Of a DNA stretch of 18,724 nucleotides, positions 1 to 7,291 are shown one piece after another. The notes under the pieces were generated by a model. It worked only from the letters and a program-made list of their open reading frames with translations, had not been told where the DNA came from and made no database searches. Source of the stretch: G026625185 sp035256645 (GTDB taxonomy: Bacteria; Desulfobacterota; WTBG01; JAGOGO01); contig DATEXU010000229.1 in the NCBI GenBank assembly GCA_035256645.1, positions 1 to 18,724 of the forward strand, given 5' to 3'. Both the position numbers and the translations under genes were made by a program. How positions within the stretch are numbered: the first letter of the stretch is position 1; each line of letters opens with the position of its first letter.

Positions 1-812
1 TAAAGAAAAATTTTTTGAAGCCCACGGGCGAACTCTTGAAACCCTACCGGCGGAATCTCTAACAGGGAAAGTTTATTAACAAAAACACCCATGACATCAA
101 ACATCATTCCTTTGGGCGCAAAATAAAGAAGCCAACAGATATTTTCGGTTTCACCCAAAAACCTTTCTCCGAGCTTTTTTTCCTCATTAATTAAATCTTT
201 CCAATAGTTGACCTTAAATTTTTTCAAAAATCGCTTTCCCCGTTTCAAGATCAGTCCATGATAATCCGAAGGATCCCGGTCCGCCATAAGATGGAGGTGA
301 GGATGGATCAAGCTTGCCCCAGAAGGGGGCATATAGTTCCAGTTAATAGAAAAGTATTTATTCTTAGCATTTTTTTTATACACTCTTTTAAAAAAACTCT
401 GCGCGGCCAGGAATCCATTTGCTAAGATTTCTTCAGAAAAATGCGCAAGCCCAACAAAATGGTCTTTGGAAAAAATTGTCACGGCATTATTCTGTCCGTA
501 CGGCATAAAGTTGGGCAACACTACGGCATCTTCGAATCTAATCCTCCCCTCCGGGATAAAAGGTAAAGGGAATTTGGGGGTCATGCTTTCCACGTTTTCT
601 TCGCAAAAAGGACACGGGTACTCAAGGGACTTCTTTACTGTTTTTTCTACATCAGCGGGTACAGGCACCTTGAACTTCAGGTTCATTATTCGCGCTCTTC
701 TCCGGGTAAGTGGGTCAAACCGGAATTCAAAATTCAAGAGCTTTTCATTAAAACCTTGGGTATGGTCAAGAATCTTTATTTCTCTTAAAATTTTTTTAAA
801 ACGAACTGCCAT
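1..812 (-). CDS. GalT-like nucleotidylyltransferase, HIT superfamily (3' end outside window)
   Basis: The minus-strand frame is open from the ATG at 812-810 to the window edge and gives 270 residues without a stop; the C-terminus lies outside. An AGGA Shine-Dalgarno sits just upstream of the ATG. Visible signatures: a CxxC pair (YPCPFC, Cys67/Cys70), which matches the zinc-binding pair of galactose-1-phosphate uridylyltransferase; the block FEDAVVLPNFMPYGQNNAV (about 93-111), which resembles the GalT LPN-F-PY region; and SGASLIHPHLH (164-174), the active-site loop. In GalT the middle histidine of HPH is uridylylated, so His172 is the predicted nucleophile. Family role: transfer of a nucleotidyl group between a sugar 1-phosphate and UDP-sugar, in the cytoplasm. 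Oddity: GalT normally has HPHxQ, and here the last position is His174. A related nucleotidyltransferase or phosphorylase with another substrate is therefore possible. Superfamily assignment is firm; substrate is not. Confidence 0.82.
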   Translation of the reverse strand, partial: MAVRFKKILREIKILDHTQGFNEKLLNFEFRFDPLTRRRARIMNLKFKVPVPADVEKTVKKSLEYPCPFCEENVESMTPKFPLPFIPEGRIRFEDAVVLPNFMPYGQNNAVTIFSKDHFVGLAHFSEEILANGFLAAQSFFKRVYKKNAKNKYFSINWNYMPPSGASLIHPHLHLMADRDPSDYHGLILKRGKRFLKKFKVNYWKDLINEEKKLGERFLGETENICWLLYFAPKGMMFDVMGVFVNKLSLLEIPPVGFQEFARGLQKIFL

Positions 813-840
813 ATTTTCCTCATGTAAGCTATTCTTTTAA

Positions 841-1042
841 TATCCCGTCCGCTTGCGGCGGGGTGATACGCGATGTTAAATAACCGCTCATGTCATTCCC
901 GTGAAAACGGGAATCCAGGGGGTGGGCATCAGAGATTAATAAAAAGCGCGTGGTCGCTTTGCTTTACTTTCTGGATTCCGCATCAAGTGCGGAATGACAG
1001 AATTTAAAATCTTTGATATTCCGCTCCTTACGGCGGGGTAGT
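841..1042. repeat. Palindromic intergenic element flanked by related short repeats
   Basis: This covers most of the noncoding stretch between the GalT-like gene and the helicase. The core, 891-999, has inverted arms at 891-918 and 971-999. Both arms carry the TGTCATTCC...GGAATCCAG pattern, and each is itself a small hairpin. Outside lie two related GC-rich copies in direct orientation at about 841-867 and 1017-1042, sharing CGGCGGGGT. No transposase or ORF is inside. Repeats of this TGTCATTCC type are common noncoding interspersed elements in many bacterial genomes. The rest of the spacer (1043-1270) holds a small hairpin at 1147-1161 and no recognisable gene. Confidence 0.7.
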
Positions 1043-1270
1043 GCATTTCCTTCCCATCAAAGGGCTTTTAGTATATAGAAATCTCTTCGTTTTGCAAAGA
1101 TAATTTCGGTTAGGGTAAGGTTAAGGGGAGGGATTTGACAAGTACCCTCTTGCACCAAGAGAGGAATTTGATTAGGGAAAAGAACTATCGAATTTCTTTA
1201 TCAAAACTGTTTCAACAATCCAACCTGATAATTGCATTTCCTTGAAAAACCAAAGGCGATAAGCTATAAC

Positions 1271-3265
1271 ATGCTCATGAAACAGTATTTGTTAAAAGAA
1301 ATCATCCCGTTGGTAAAAAAATCTTTTCAGATTGACTACGAAAAGGAGCTTAACCCCGCTCAGTTAGAAGCGGCAACAATTCTGGAAGGTCCGGTCTTGG
1401 TCATTGCCGGAGCCGGGAGCGGAAAAACCCGCACCTTGGTTTACCGGGTCGCACGTTTAGTTGAATCAGGTGTCCCCCCGGAAAATATTCTTCTCCTTAC
1501 CTTTACCCGCAAAGCCGCCCAGGAGATGCTCCGCCGTGCCAGTATGATGATTGATGACCGCTGCGAGCGGGTATACGGAGGAACTTTTCATGCGGTGGCC
1601 AACTCGCTACTGAGACGATACGCCCCGCTGATTGGGTATGCATCCGCCTTCACGATTTTGGACCGCTCGGATGCTGAGGATATCATAAACCTTCTGAGAA
1701 CCCAGCTGGGCTTGAGTGAAAAAAGCCGCCGGTTCCCCCGGAAAAACACCATCGCTGAAATCTTCAGCAAGTCAGTCAATAAAATGGAGCCTATCTCACA
1801 GATCGTGGAGCAAGAATATTTTCACTTTTACGAAGAATTAAAAGAATTATTAGGCCTTCAAGAACTTTATAAAAAATATAAAGAGCAAAACCAACTCATG
1901 GATTACGATGACCTCCTCGTAAACTTTCGAACCCTCCTGGAAAATCATCCGGACGTCCGCGCTGAAATTTCTCGGAGATTCCGTTTTCTCATGGTGGATG
2001 AGTACCAGGATACCAACCGACTGCAGTCCGAGATTATTCAGTTTATAGCTTCGGAGCATAACAATGTCATGGTGGTGGGAGATGATTCTCAAAGCATTTA
2101 TTCCTTTCGCGGCGCTAATTTCCGGAACATTATGGACTTTCCGAAACGTTTTTCAGGGACTCGTGTTATCACCCTCGAAGAAAACTATCGCTCCACCCAG
2201 CCCATCCTTGATCTGACCAATGAAATCATTATTAACGCCAAGGAAAAATACACCAAGCATCTCTTTACCAGAAAAACCAAGGGCGCGCTCCCCACACTTA
2301 TCGCCGCGGAAAATGAAAACTACCAGTCCCGCTTCATTTGCCAAAAGGTGCTGGAAATAAGAGAGGAGGGTGTTCCTCTCGGTGAGATCGCTATTCTGTG
2401 CCGGGCCGCCTTCCACACGTTCGATTTGGAGATTGAATTGGCCCGACGCAACATACCCTATGTCAAATTCGGTGGATTCAAATTTATTGAAACTACACAC
2501 GTGAAAGATGTTCTGGCCCACCTTCGACTCCTCATCAACCCGAGAGATGCGATCAGCTGGCACCGAGTCCTCATGCTGATAGGGAAAATCGGTCCCCGCA
2601 CCAGCCATAACATCATTGAGTGGATCATAAAAAACCGCAAGGGACCCGAGGACCTCACGAGTTACCCTGAAAAAGCGAAATTTACCGAAGGGATCAGGCA
2701 GCTCCACGAGCTTTTAAACACGTTAACGCGGAAGGGACTCACCATCCCCGACCAGATCAACCTCACTTGTCGCTACTATGAACCAATCCTTAAAAATAAA
2801 TACGATGACTACCCCAGGCGCCTCAAGGATTTGGAACACCTCCAGAATATCACTGCCCGTTATTCTTCCCTGGAACATTTCCTTAGTGATCTTGCGTTGG
2901 AGCCGCCGAATGAAAGCGTGGCCGGAGTTGCCGCGCCGGATTCTGATGATGAGCGACTGGTGCTTTCCACGATCCATTCAGCTAAAGGATTAGAGTGGAA
3001 TACGGTTTTTATCATCTGGGCTTTGGAAGGAAAATTTCCCTCAAGCTACGCTTTTAACAGCGAAGAAGAAATGGAGGAGGAACGGAGGCTCATGTATGTC
3101 GCGGCCACCCGGGCAAAGGAAAACCTTTTTATCACCTACCCGGTAAACATCTATGACCGAGTAAGCGGGAAGGTCTTTTCCAAGCCCTCCCGCTTTGTTC
3201 GAGAGATTCCCGCCGATTTTTTTGAGAGCTGGTCGCTCACAGAGGAAATCGATTATTCATATTAA
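1271..3265 (+). CDS. UvrD/Rep-family superfamily 1 DNA helicase
   Basis: ATP-dependent 3'-5' DNA helicase of about 664 residues, the usual size for UvrD/PcrA/Rep. All SF1A motifs are present in order: Q motif LNPAQLEA (27-34), Walker A AGAGSGKT (46-53), motif Ia LTFTRKAA (76-83), motif II VDEYQDTN (242-249), motif III VVGDDSQSIYSFRGA (268-282), motif IV ENYRS (304-308), motif V STIHSAKGLEW (566-576) and motif VI RRLMYVAATRAK (605-616). Likely role is repair or replication-fork maintenance; UvrD, PcrA and Rep cannot be told apart here. Start: no candidate has a good Shine-Dalgarno. A TTG at 1232 would add 13 residues unlike family N-termini. ATGs at 1271 and 1277 both fit, and MKQYLLK from 1277 resembles the start of some relatives. 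The stop is 18 bases before proC, and AAAGGAGG for proC begins at the stop codon, so the two are probably co-transcribed. Confidence 0.95.
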   Translation: MLMKQYLLKEIIPLVKKSFQIDYEKELNPAQLEAATILEGPVLVIAGAGSGKTRTLVYRVARLVESGVPPENILLLTFTRKAAQEMLRRASMMIDDRCERVYGGTFHAVANSLLRRYAPLIGYASAFTILDRSDAEDIINLLRTQLGLSEKSRRFPRKNTIAEIFSKSVNKMEPISQIVEQEYFHFYEELKELLGLQELYKKYKEQNQLMDYDDLLVNFRTLLENHPDVRAEISRRFRFLMVDEYQDTNRLQSEIIQFIASEHNNVMVVGDDSQSIYSFRGANFRNIMDFPKRFSGTRVITLEENYRSTQPILDLTNEIIINAKEKYTKHLFTRKTKGALPTLIAAENENYQSRFICQKVLEIREEGVPLGEIAILCRAAFHTFDLEIELARRNIPYVKFGGFKFIETTHVKDVLAHLRLLINPRDAISWHRVLMLIGKIGPRTSHNIIEWIIKNRKGPEDLTSYPEKAKFTEGIRQLHELLNTLTRKGLTIPDQINLTCRYYEPILKNKYDDYPRRLKDLEHLQNITARYSSLEHFLSDLALEPPNESVAGVAAPDSDDERLVLSTIHSAKGLEWNTVFIIWALEGKFPSSYAFNSEEEMEEERRLMYVAATRAKENLFITYPVNIYDRVSGKVFSKPSRFVREIPADFFESWSLTEEIDYSY

Positions 3266-3283
3266 AAGGAGGATGATGCCGGT

Positions 3284-4105
3284 ATGAAAGAAAAAAAAAT
3301 TAGTTTTATCGGGGGAGGAAATATGGCGGAAGCGATGCTGCGAGGGCTTCTCAAAAAGAAAATTATTACCCCCAAACAGCTCCTCGTTTCTGAACCGAGA
3401 GAGGAACGAATCCAGTTTCTTTCCCAAAAATATCGTATTCACGTAACTTCGGATAACAAAGCGGCAGTCCGCTTTGGGGAAATCATCATTTTGGCGGTAA
3501 AGCCTCAGATTATTAAAGGGGTCTTGCAGGAAATTGCCGGCGTGGTTACTTCAAAGCACGTGATTATTTCTATTGCTGCCGGAATCACCATTGCTTTTAT
3601 TGCTTCCCAGACAGGAAAAGATAAACGAATTGTGCGCGCTATGCCCAATACCCCGAGCCAGATTGGTGAAGGCGCGATCGCTCTTTGCGGAGGAGGCAAA
3701 GCAACCCCAAATGATATTCGGGTTGCCCGCGAGCTTTTTTCGGCGGTCGGCACTACGGTGATGATCCCTGAAGCGCATATGGACGCGGTAACCGGTTTGA
3801 GCGGAAGTGGGCCGGCCTATATATTTTTAATCATTGAAGCCTTAACCGATGGGGGCGTGAAGATGGGACTGCCCCGGGATGTGGCCCAATCTCTGGTGCT
3901 CCAGACTATTATCGGCTCAGGACGGATGGTTGTAGAAACCGGAGATCACCCCGGCACGTTAAAAGACTTAGTCACGTCGCCGGGAGGAACAACAATCGCG
4001 GGTCTTCAGGTTTTAGAGGAGAAAGGGATAAGGGCCGCCTTAATCAATGCGGTCGTGGCAGCTTCTGAGCGCTCACGCGAACTATCCCAGGCCCTCAAAC
4101 CCTGA
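3284..4105 (+). CDS. proC: Pyrroline-5-carboxylate reductase
   Basis: Catalyses the last step of proline synthesis, the NAD(P)H-dependent reduction of 1-pyrroline-5-carboxylate to L-proline, in the cytoplasm. At 273 residues it has full family length. Seen: the Rossmann motif IGGGNMAEAM (9-18), AVKPQ (71-75), MPNTP (120-124), the substrate-loop GLSGSGPAYIF (171-181) and LVTSPGGTT (229-237), the C-terminal family signature. AAAGGAGG at 3265-3272 lies 11 bases before the ATG. Two other ATGs nearby (3273, 3276) are out of frame. The gene follows the helicase by 18 bases. Its last 24 bases overlap, on the opposite strand, the end of the sigma-54 regulator gene. Confidence 0.97.
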   Translation: MKEKKISFIGGGNMAEAMLRGLLKKKIITPKQLLVSEPREERIQFLSQKYRIHVTSDNKAAVRFGEIIILAVKPQIIKGVLQEIAGVVTSKHVIISIAAGITIAFIASQTGKDKRIVRAMPNTPSQIGEGAIALCGGGKATPNDIRVARELFSAVGTTVMIPEAHMDAVTGLSGSGPAYIFLIIEALTDGGVKMGLPRDVAQSLVLQTIIGSGRMVVETGDHPGTLKDLVTSPGGTTIAGLQVLEEKGIRAALINAVVAASERSRELSQALKP

Positions 4106-5440
4106 ATACTTAATATTACTTTTCTTCATCTTACGCCATAAGGTGGAACGGTGCACACCAAGTTCCTCTGCTACCCGTTCTATGTTACCTCCGTATTGTT
4201 TTAACATTTCTTCAATCAGTTCTTTTTCAAAGTTGTCAACCAATTCTTCCAGTTTCTTGCCTTTTACCGCCGGGCGAGGAAACCGGTCAGTGAGATAGTC
4301 GGGAAGATGTTTTGGGGCAATGTAATTTTCCCGACAGAGGATAAAGGCGTGTTCAATAATATTTTCCAGCTCCCGAACATTGCCCGGGTAACCATGGTTT
4401 AACAGGAGCTTCATGGCTGGAGCGGTAATTCCATTTATTTTTCCCTCCACCGTCTGATTAAAACTATCCATAAAATGCTCAATCAAAAGAGGGATGTCTT
4501 CCTTCCGTTCTCGCAGAGGTGGGATATTGAGCGTGATAACATTCAGGCGGTAATAAAGGTCTTCGCGAAAGTCTCCACTTTGCACTAAAACACGAAGATT
4601 TCGGTTGCTGGCAGCAATAATGCGGACATTGGCCTTCTCGGTTTGCACGCTTCCGAGTGGCTCATATTCTTTTTTTTCTAAGACCCGTAAAAGCTTAACT
4701 TGGATATTTTTGGAAATCTCACCAATCTCATCAAGGAAGATGGTTCCTCCTTCCGCCAACTGAAAACGGCCCGGCTTGTCTTTTTTGGCATCCGTAAACG
4801 CCCCCCGTTTATAACCAAAAAGCTCTGACTCTAAGAGTGTCTCGGGCAAGGCCCCGCAATTGACCTTGATAAAAGGCTTATCCTTGCGGGGGCTTAATTC
4901 ATGGAGGGCATTAGCAAAAAGTTCTTTTCCCGTTCCGCTCTCACCTTGAATAAGCACGGTTGCGTTACTGGTCGCAATATCGTGAAGGTTATCGAGTATC
5001 TCCAGAATTTTTTTGTTTTTACTGACAATGTGGTGATAGGTATATTTTTCTCGAATTTCTTTTTGTAGGGCCTTTAAGAAAGATATATCCCGCAGACTCT
5101 CCGTACCGCCAACAACTTTCCCTTCCTTATCCCTGATAACAGAATTAGCCATAATAACCGGGATAGGAAGATTATTTTTATGTTGAATCGTTATCTCCAG
5201 GTTAATAGCATCCACCCCTGTAGACATAGTTTCTGTTAGGGGACAATGCTCTTTACAAATCTCGGAGCGAAGAATTTCATGGCAAAATTTTCCCAGCACT
5301 TCTTGTTCGCTATAGCCGGTGAGTTTTTCGAGCGCCTCATTGAAAAAAATGATTTTATAATCATTATCAACCGCAAAAAACGGGAGGGCTAATCCCCTGA
5401 TGATGCTATCCGTGGTCTCTTTGTTTCTTCCGGGATTCAT
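4082..5440 (-). CDS. PAS-domain sigma-54-dependent transcriptional activator
   Basis: 452 residues in three parts. An N-terminal PAS domain (about 12-125) carries a CX8CX3C motif (Cys53, Cys62, Cys66, followed by PL). The AAA+ sigma-54 interaction domain (about 138-375) has Walker A GESGTGKE (166-173), a sigma-54 contact loop GAFTDA (213-218) that departs from the canonical GAFTGA, Walker B GTIFLDEIG (232-240) and an arginine-finger segment FREDLYYRL (291-299). A C-terminal Fis-type helix-turn-helix lies at about 405-440. There is no response-regulator receiver domain, so the signal is probably sensed directly by the PAS domain rather than by phosphorylation. The three cysteines suggest a metal, Fe-S or redox signal (inference). 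The ATG at 5440 follows GGAAAA by a normal distance. The regulated promoters are not evident in the window. Confidence 0.95.
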   Translation of the reverse strand: MNPGRNKETTDSIIRGLALPFFAVDNDYKIIFFNEALEKLTGYSEQEVLGKFCHEILRSEICKEHCPLTETMSTGVDAINLEITIQHKNNLPIPVIMANSVIRDKEGKVVGGTESLRDISFLKALQKEIREKYTYHHIVSKNKKILEILDNLHDIATSNATVLIQGESGTGKELFANALHELSPRKDKPFIKVNCGALPETLLESELFGYKRGAFTDAKKDKPGRFQLAEGGTIFLDEIGEISKNIQVKLLRVLEKKEYEPLGSVQTEKANVRIIAASNRNLRVLVQSGDFREDLYYRLNVITLNIPPLRERKEDIPLLIEHFMDSFNQTVEGKINGITAPAMKLLLNHGYPGNVRELENIIEHAFILCRENYIAPKHLPDYLTDRFPRPAVKGKKLEELVDNFEKELIEEMLKQYGGNIERVAEELGVHRSTLWRKMKKSNIKYSGFEGLG

Positions 5441-5453
5441 ATATGCTTTTCCG

Positions 5454-5528
5454 AGTAGTAAATTTGCAACTAATTATCATTTAATTATCAAACAATTAAT
5501 CTCTTGTTTTCATATAGTAGTAAATTTG
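5454..5528. repeat. Two sets of short direct repeats, candidate operators
   Basis: The 230-base divergent spacer between the sigma-54 activator and the rhomboid gene holds two sets of exact direct repeats. AGTAGTAAATTTG occurs at 5454-5466 and 5516-5528, 62 bases apart, or about six helical turns. TAATTATCA occurs at 5471-5479 and 5482-5490, 11 bases apart, about one turn. The helical phasing is what a protein-binding array would show. The spacer is AT-rich, so chance repeats cannot be excluded. Confidence 0.4.
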
Positions 5529-5542
5529 TTTTGGTAATGCAA
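5514..5542 (-). promoter_or_regulatory. Candidate sigma-70-type promoter for the sigma-54 activator gene
   Basis: Read on the minus strand, TTGCAT (5542-5537) and TACTAT (5519-5514) are separated by 17 bases. Transcription would begin near 5507 and give a leader of roughly 65 bases before the ATG at 5440. The downstream 13-bp repeat copy overlaps the -10 element, and the other copy would lie in the leader. Both hexamers are imperfect, so this is tentative. Confidence 0.35.
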
Positions 5543-5670
5543 CTTGATTTTTTTATTTTTCCTGATCGAAATTAAGGTGGACAATTTAATCTTAACAAAT
5601 TAAAATCATTTCTTTTTCATCAGAAAAACGCGAACAGTCTGATAAAGGGAACCCTAAAGCTTTTGGCGCC

Positions 5671-7149
5671 ATGCTTATAATCCCTCTTTCCGGAAAAATC
5701 AGCAAAAAAAATCTTCCCCTCATTACCATCGCCATTATTGTAATTAATGCCCTCGTGTATTTTATCATCCAAGGAGGAGATGCAAAAAAACATCAAGAGG
5801 CGTTTGAATACTCCTTCAAATCTGGGTTAGCCAGGATCGAGGTCACGCGCTATATAGCATATGCGAAGCTTAAGGAGGGTGATAAAGATAGTGTCGGAAC
5901 TAAAGAATCAAATGATGTGGACGAAAAAACCATTGAAGAATATCTTCCTCGCATGATGAAGGATGATGATTTTATGCGCGCGTTGCGCCATGATGAGATT
6001 ATCACGCCTCAGGATGAAGAGTATGCGGAATGGAAAAAACTTAGAGCCAAGCATGAAGAATTGCTATCACAGGCAGTTTCCTGGCGCTATGGATTCGTAC
6101 CCGAACACCCGCGTATTCTTAACATTTTTACCTCGATGTTTTTACACGGCAGCTTTATGCATCTCCTCGGAAACATGATCTTCCTTTGGTTGTCAGGATG
6201 CATACTCGAATTAGGCTGCGGCAGAATTTTTTATTTGGCGCTTTACCTGCTCACCGGTATTTGCGCTGACGGGTTGTTCTCTGTGGCCTATATGAAAAGC
6301 TCTGTCCCCCTCATAGGCGCATCAGGCGCGATCGCTGGGCTTATGGGCGCCCTTACCGTGCTATACGGAAAAAGAAAAATTAAAATCTTTTATTCCTTAG
6401 GATTTTATTTTAACTACACCAAGGTCTCAGCTATTATTCTTCTTCCTCTTTGGATTGGAAATGAAATCTTTCAATTATTTTTTGGAGGTGTCAGCAATGT
6501 CGCTTATGTGGCCCATATTGGCGGCCTTGTTGGCGGCGCGTTGTTAGGTTATGGGAATCGGAGATTTCTCGGGTGCGTGGATGAGAAGGCTTTTGAGGAT
6601 GATCCTAAAGAAAAAATACCTGGCCTGCTTGAAAATGCCTATCAATTAACGTCAAAACTCGATACCCATAAAGCCAGACCCCTGGTGGAGGAGATATTAG
6701 AAATAGAACCACATAACCAAAAAGCCTTACTTCTGCTTTTTAACATTGACAAGTTAGATCCGCAACACGAGCGTTTGCACAAAACAGCAACCATGCTCGT
6801 TACCCTTCTTACCCGCACCAGTGAAGATCATCACCTCTTATGTGATATTTTTAAACAGTACTGCCAAATTGCCAAGCCACCCCGGTTCACTCCCAGCCTC
6901 CTTTTCTCTATCGCCTTTGCCTTCTGCGATTCCGGATACCTGCAAGAAGCCGAGCAGATCATGGCCTCGCTTTTCCGTAATCAGCCAAACCACCCCAAGC
7001 TCCCTGCTGCTCTGCTTAAATTGGCGCGCGCCTATTTGAAAAAGGGGTTGTCGGACAAAGGGAAAAAGTTCCTTCAGATTATTTCTGAAGAATATCCTGA
7101 AGCAAACGAATCAAAGATCGCGAAGGATTTACTGGACTCATCTCGATAG
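5671..7149 (+). CDS. Rhomboid-family intramembrane serine protease with TPR-like C-terminal domain
   Basis: 492 residues. Rhomboids cleave transmembrane segments of substrate proteins within the inner membrane. Seen: a first membrane segment (about 17-33); a long charged loop (about 35-145); FLHGSFMHLLGN, with His164 and Asn168 matching the GlpG oxyanion residues; LIGASGAIAG, with nucleophile Ser218; and AHIGGLVGGALLG, with catalytic His282. The dyad is complete, so it should be active. From about 315 the chain is helical and TPR-like, ending with repeats such as PKLPAALLKLARAYLKKG. The C-terminal domain probably binds partners on the cytoplasmic side (inference). The ATG at 5671 has only a weak AAGGGA well upstream, but MLIIPLSGK is a typical rhomboid beginning. 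The gene converges on the zinc-finger/TPR membrane protein, which has a similar C-terminal part. Confidence 0.93.
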   Translation: MLIIPLSGKISKKNLPLITIAIIVINALVYFIIQGGDAKKHQEAFEYSFKSGLARIEVTRYIAYAKLKEGDKDSVGTKESNDVDEKTIEEYLPRMMKDDDFMRALRHDEIITPQDEEYAEWKKLRAKHEELLSQAVSWRYGFVPEHPRILNIFTSMFLHGSFMHLLGNMIFLWLSGCILELGCGRIFYLALYLLTGICADGLFSVAYMKSSVPLIGASGAIAGLMGALTVLYGKRKIKIFYSLGFYFNYTKVSAIILLPLWIGNEIFQLFFGGVSNVAYVAHIGGLVGGALLGYGNRRFLGCVDEKAFEDDPKEKIPGLLENAYQLTSKLDTHKARPLVEEILEIEPHNQKALLLLFNIDKLDPQHERLHKTATMLVTLLTRTSEDHHLLCDIFKQYCQIAKPPRFTPSLLFSIAFAFCDSGYLQEAEQIMASLFRNQPNHPKLPAALLKLARAYLKKGLSDKGKKFLQIISEEYPEANESKIAKDLLDSSR

Positions 7150-7291
7150 TTGGAGGCCATACGGAAAATTTTTGTCCACATCTTTTTTACAACCCAAATA
7201 TGATGAAGCCGTCAAATATATTTTTTCGCTTTCCACTCTTCGTTTTTTCAATTGAAACTAACCTTACCCCCCCCGGCGTCATTTTCCGTGA

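Noticed and set aside
466..840. Plus-strand 124-codon open frame opposite the GalT-like gene
   Set aside because: The minus strand encodes conserved GalT/HIT motifs over the same bases, and the plus-strand product has no recognisable feature.
1135..1140. Perfect TTGACA upstream of the helicase gene
   Set aside because: No -10 hexamer at 16-18 bases; the following bases form a small hairpin (1147-1161) instead.
1232..1270. TTG start adding 13 residues to the helicase
   Set aside because: No ribosome site and no family resemblance before the ATGs at 1271 and 1277.
2153..2707. 184-codon minus-strand frame inside the helicase gene
   Set aside because: Shadow of a gene with all SF1 motifs on the other strand; no motif or ribosome site of its own.
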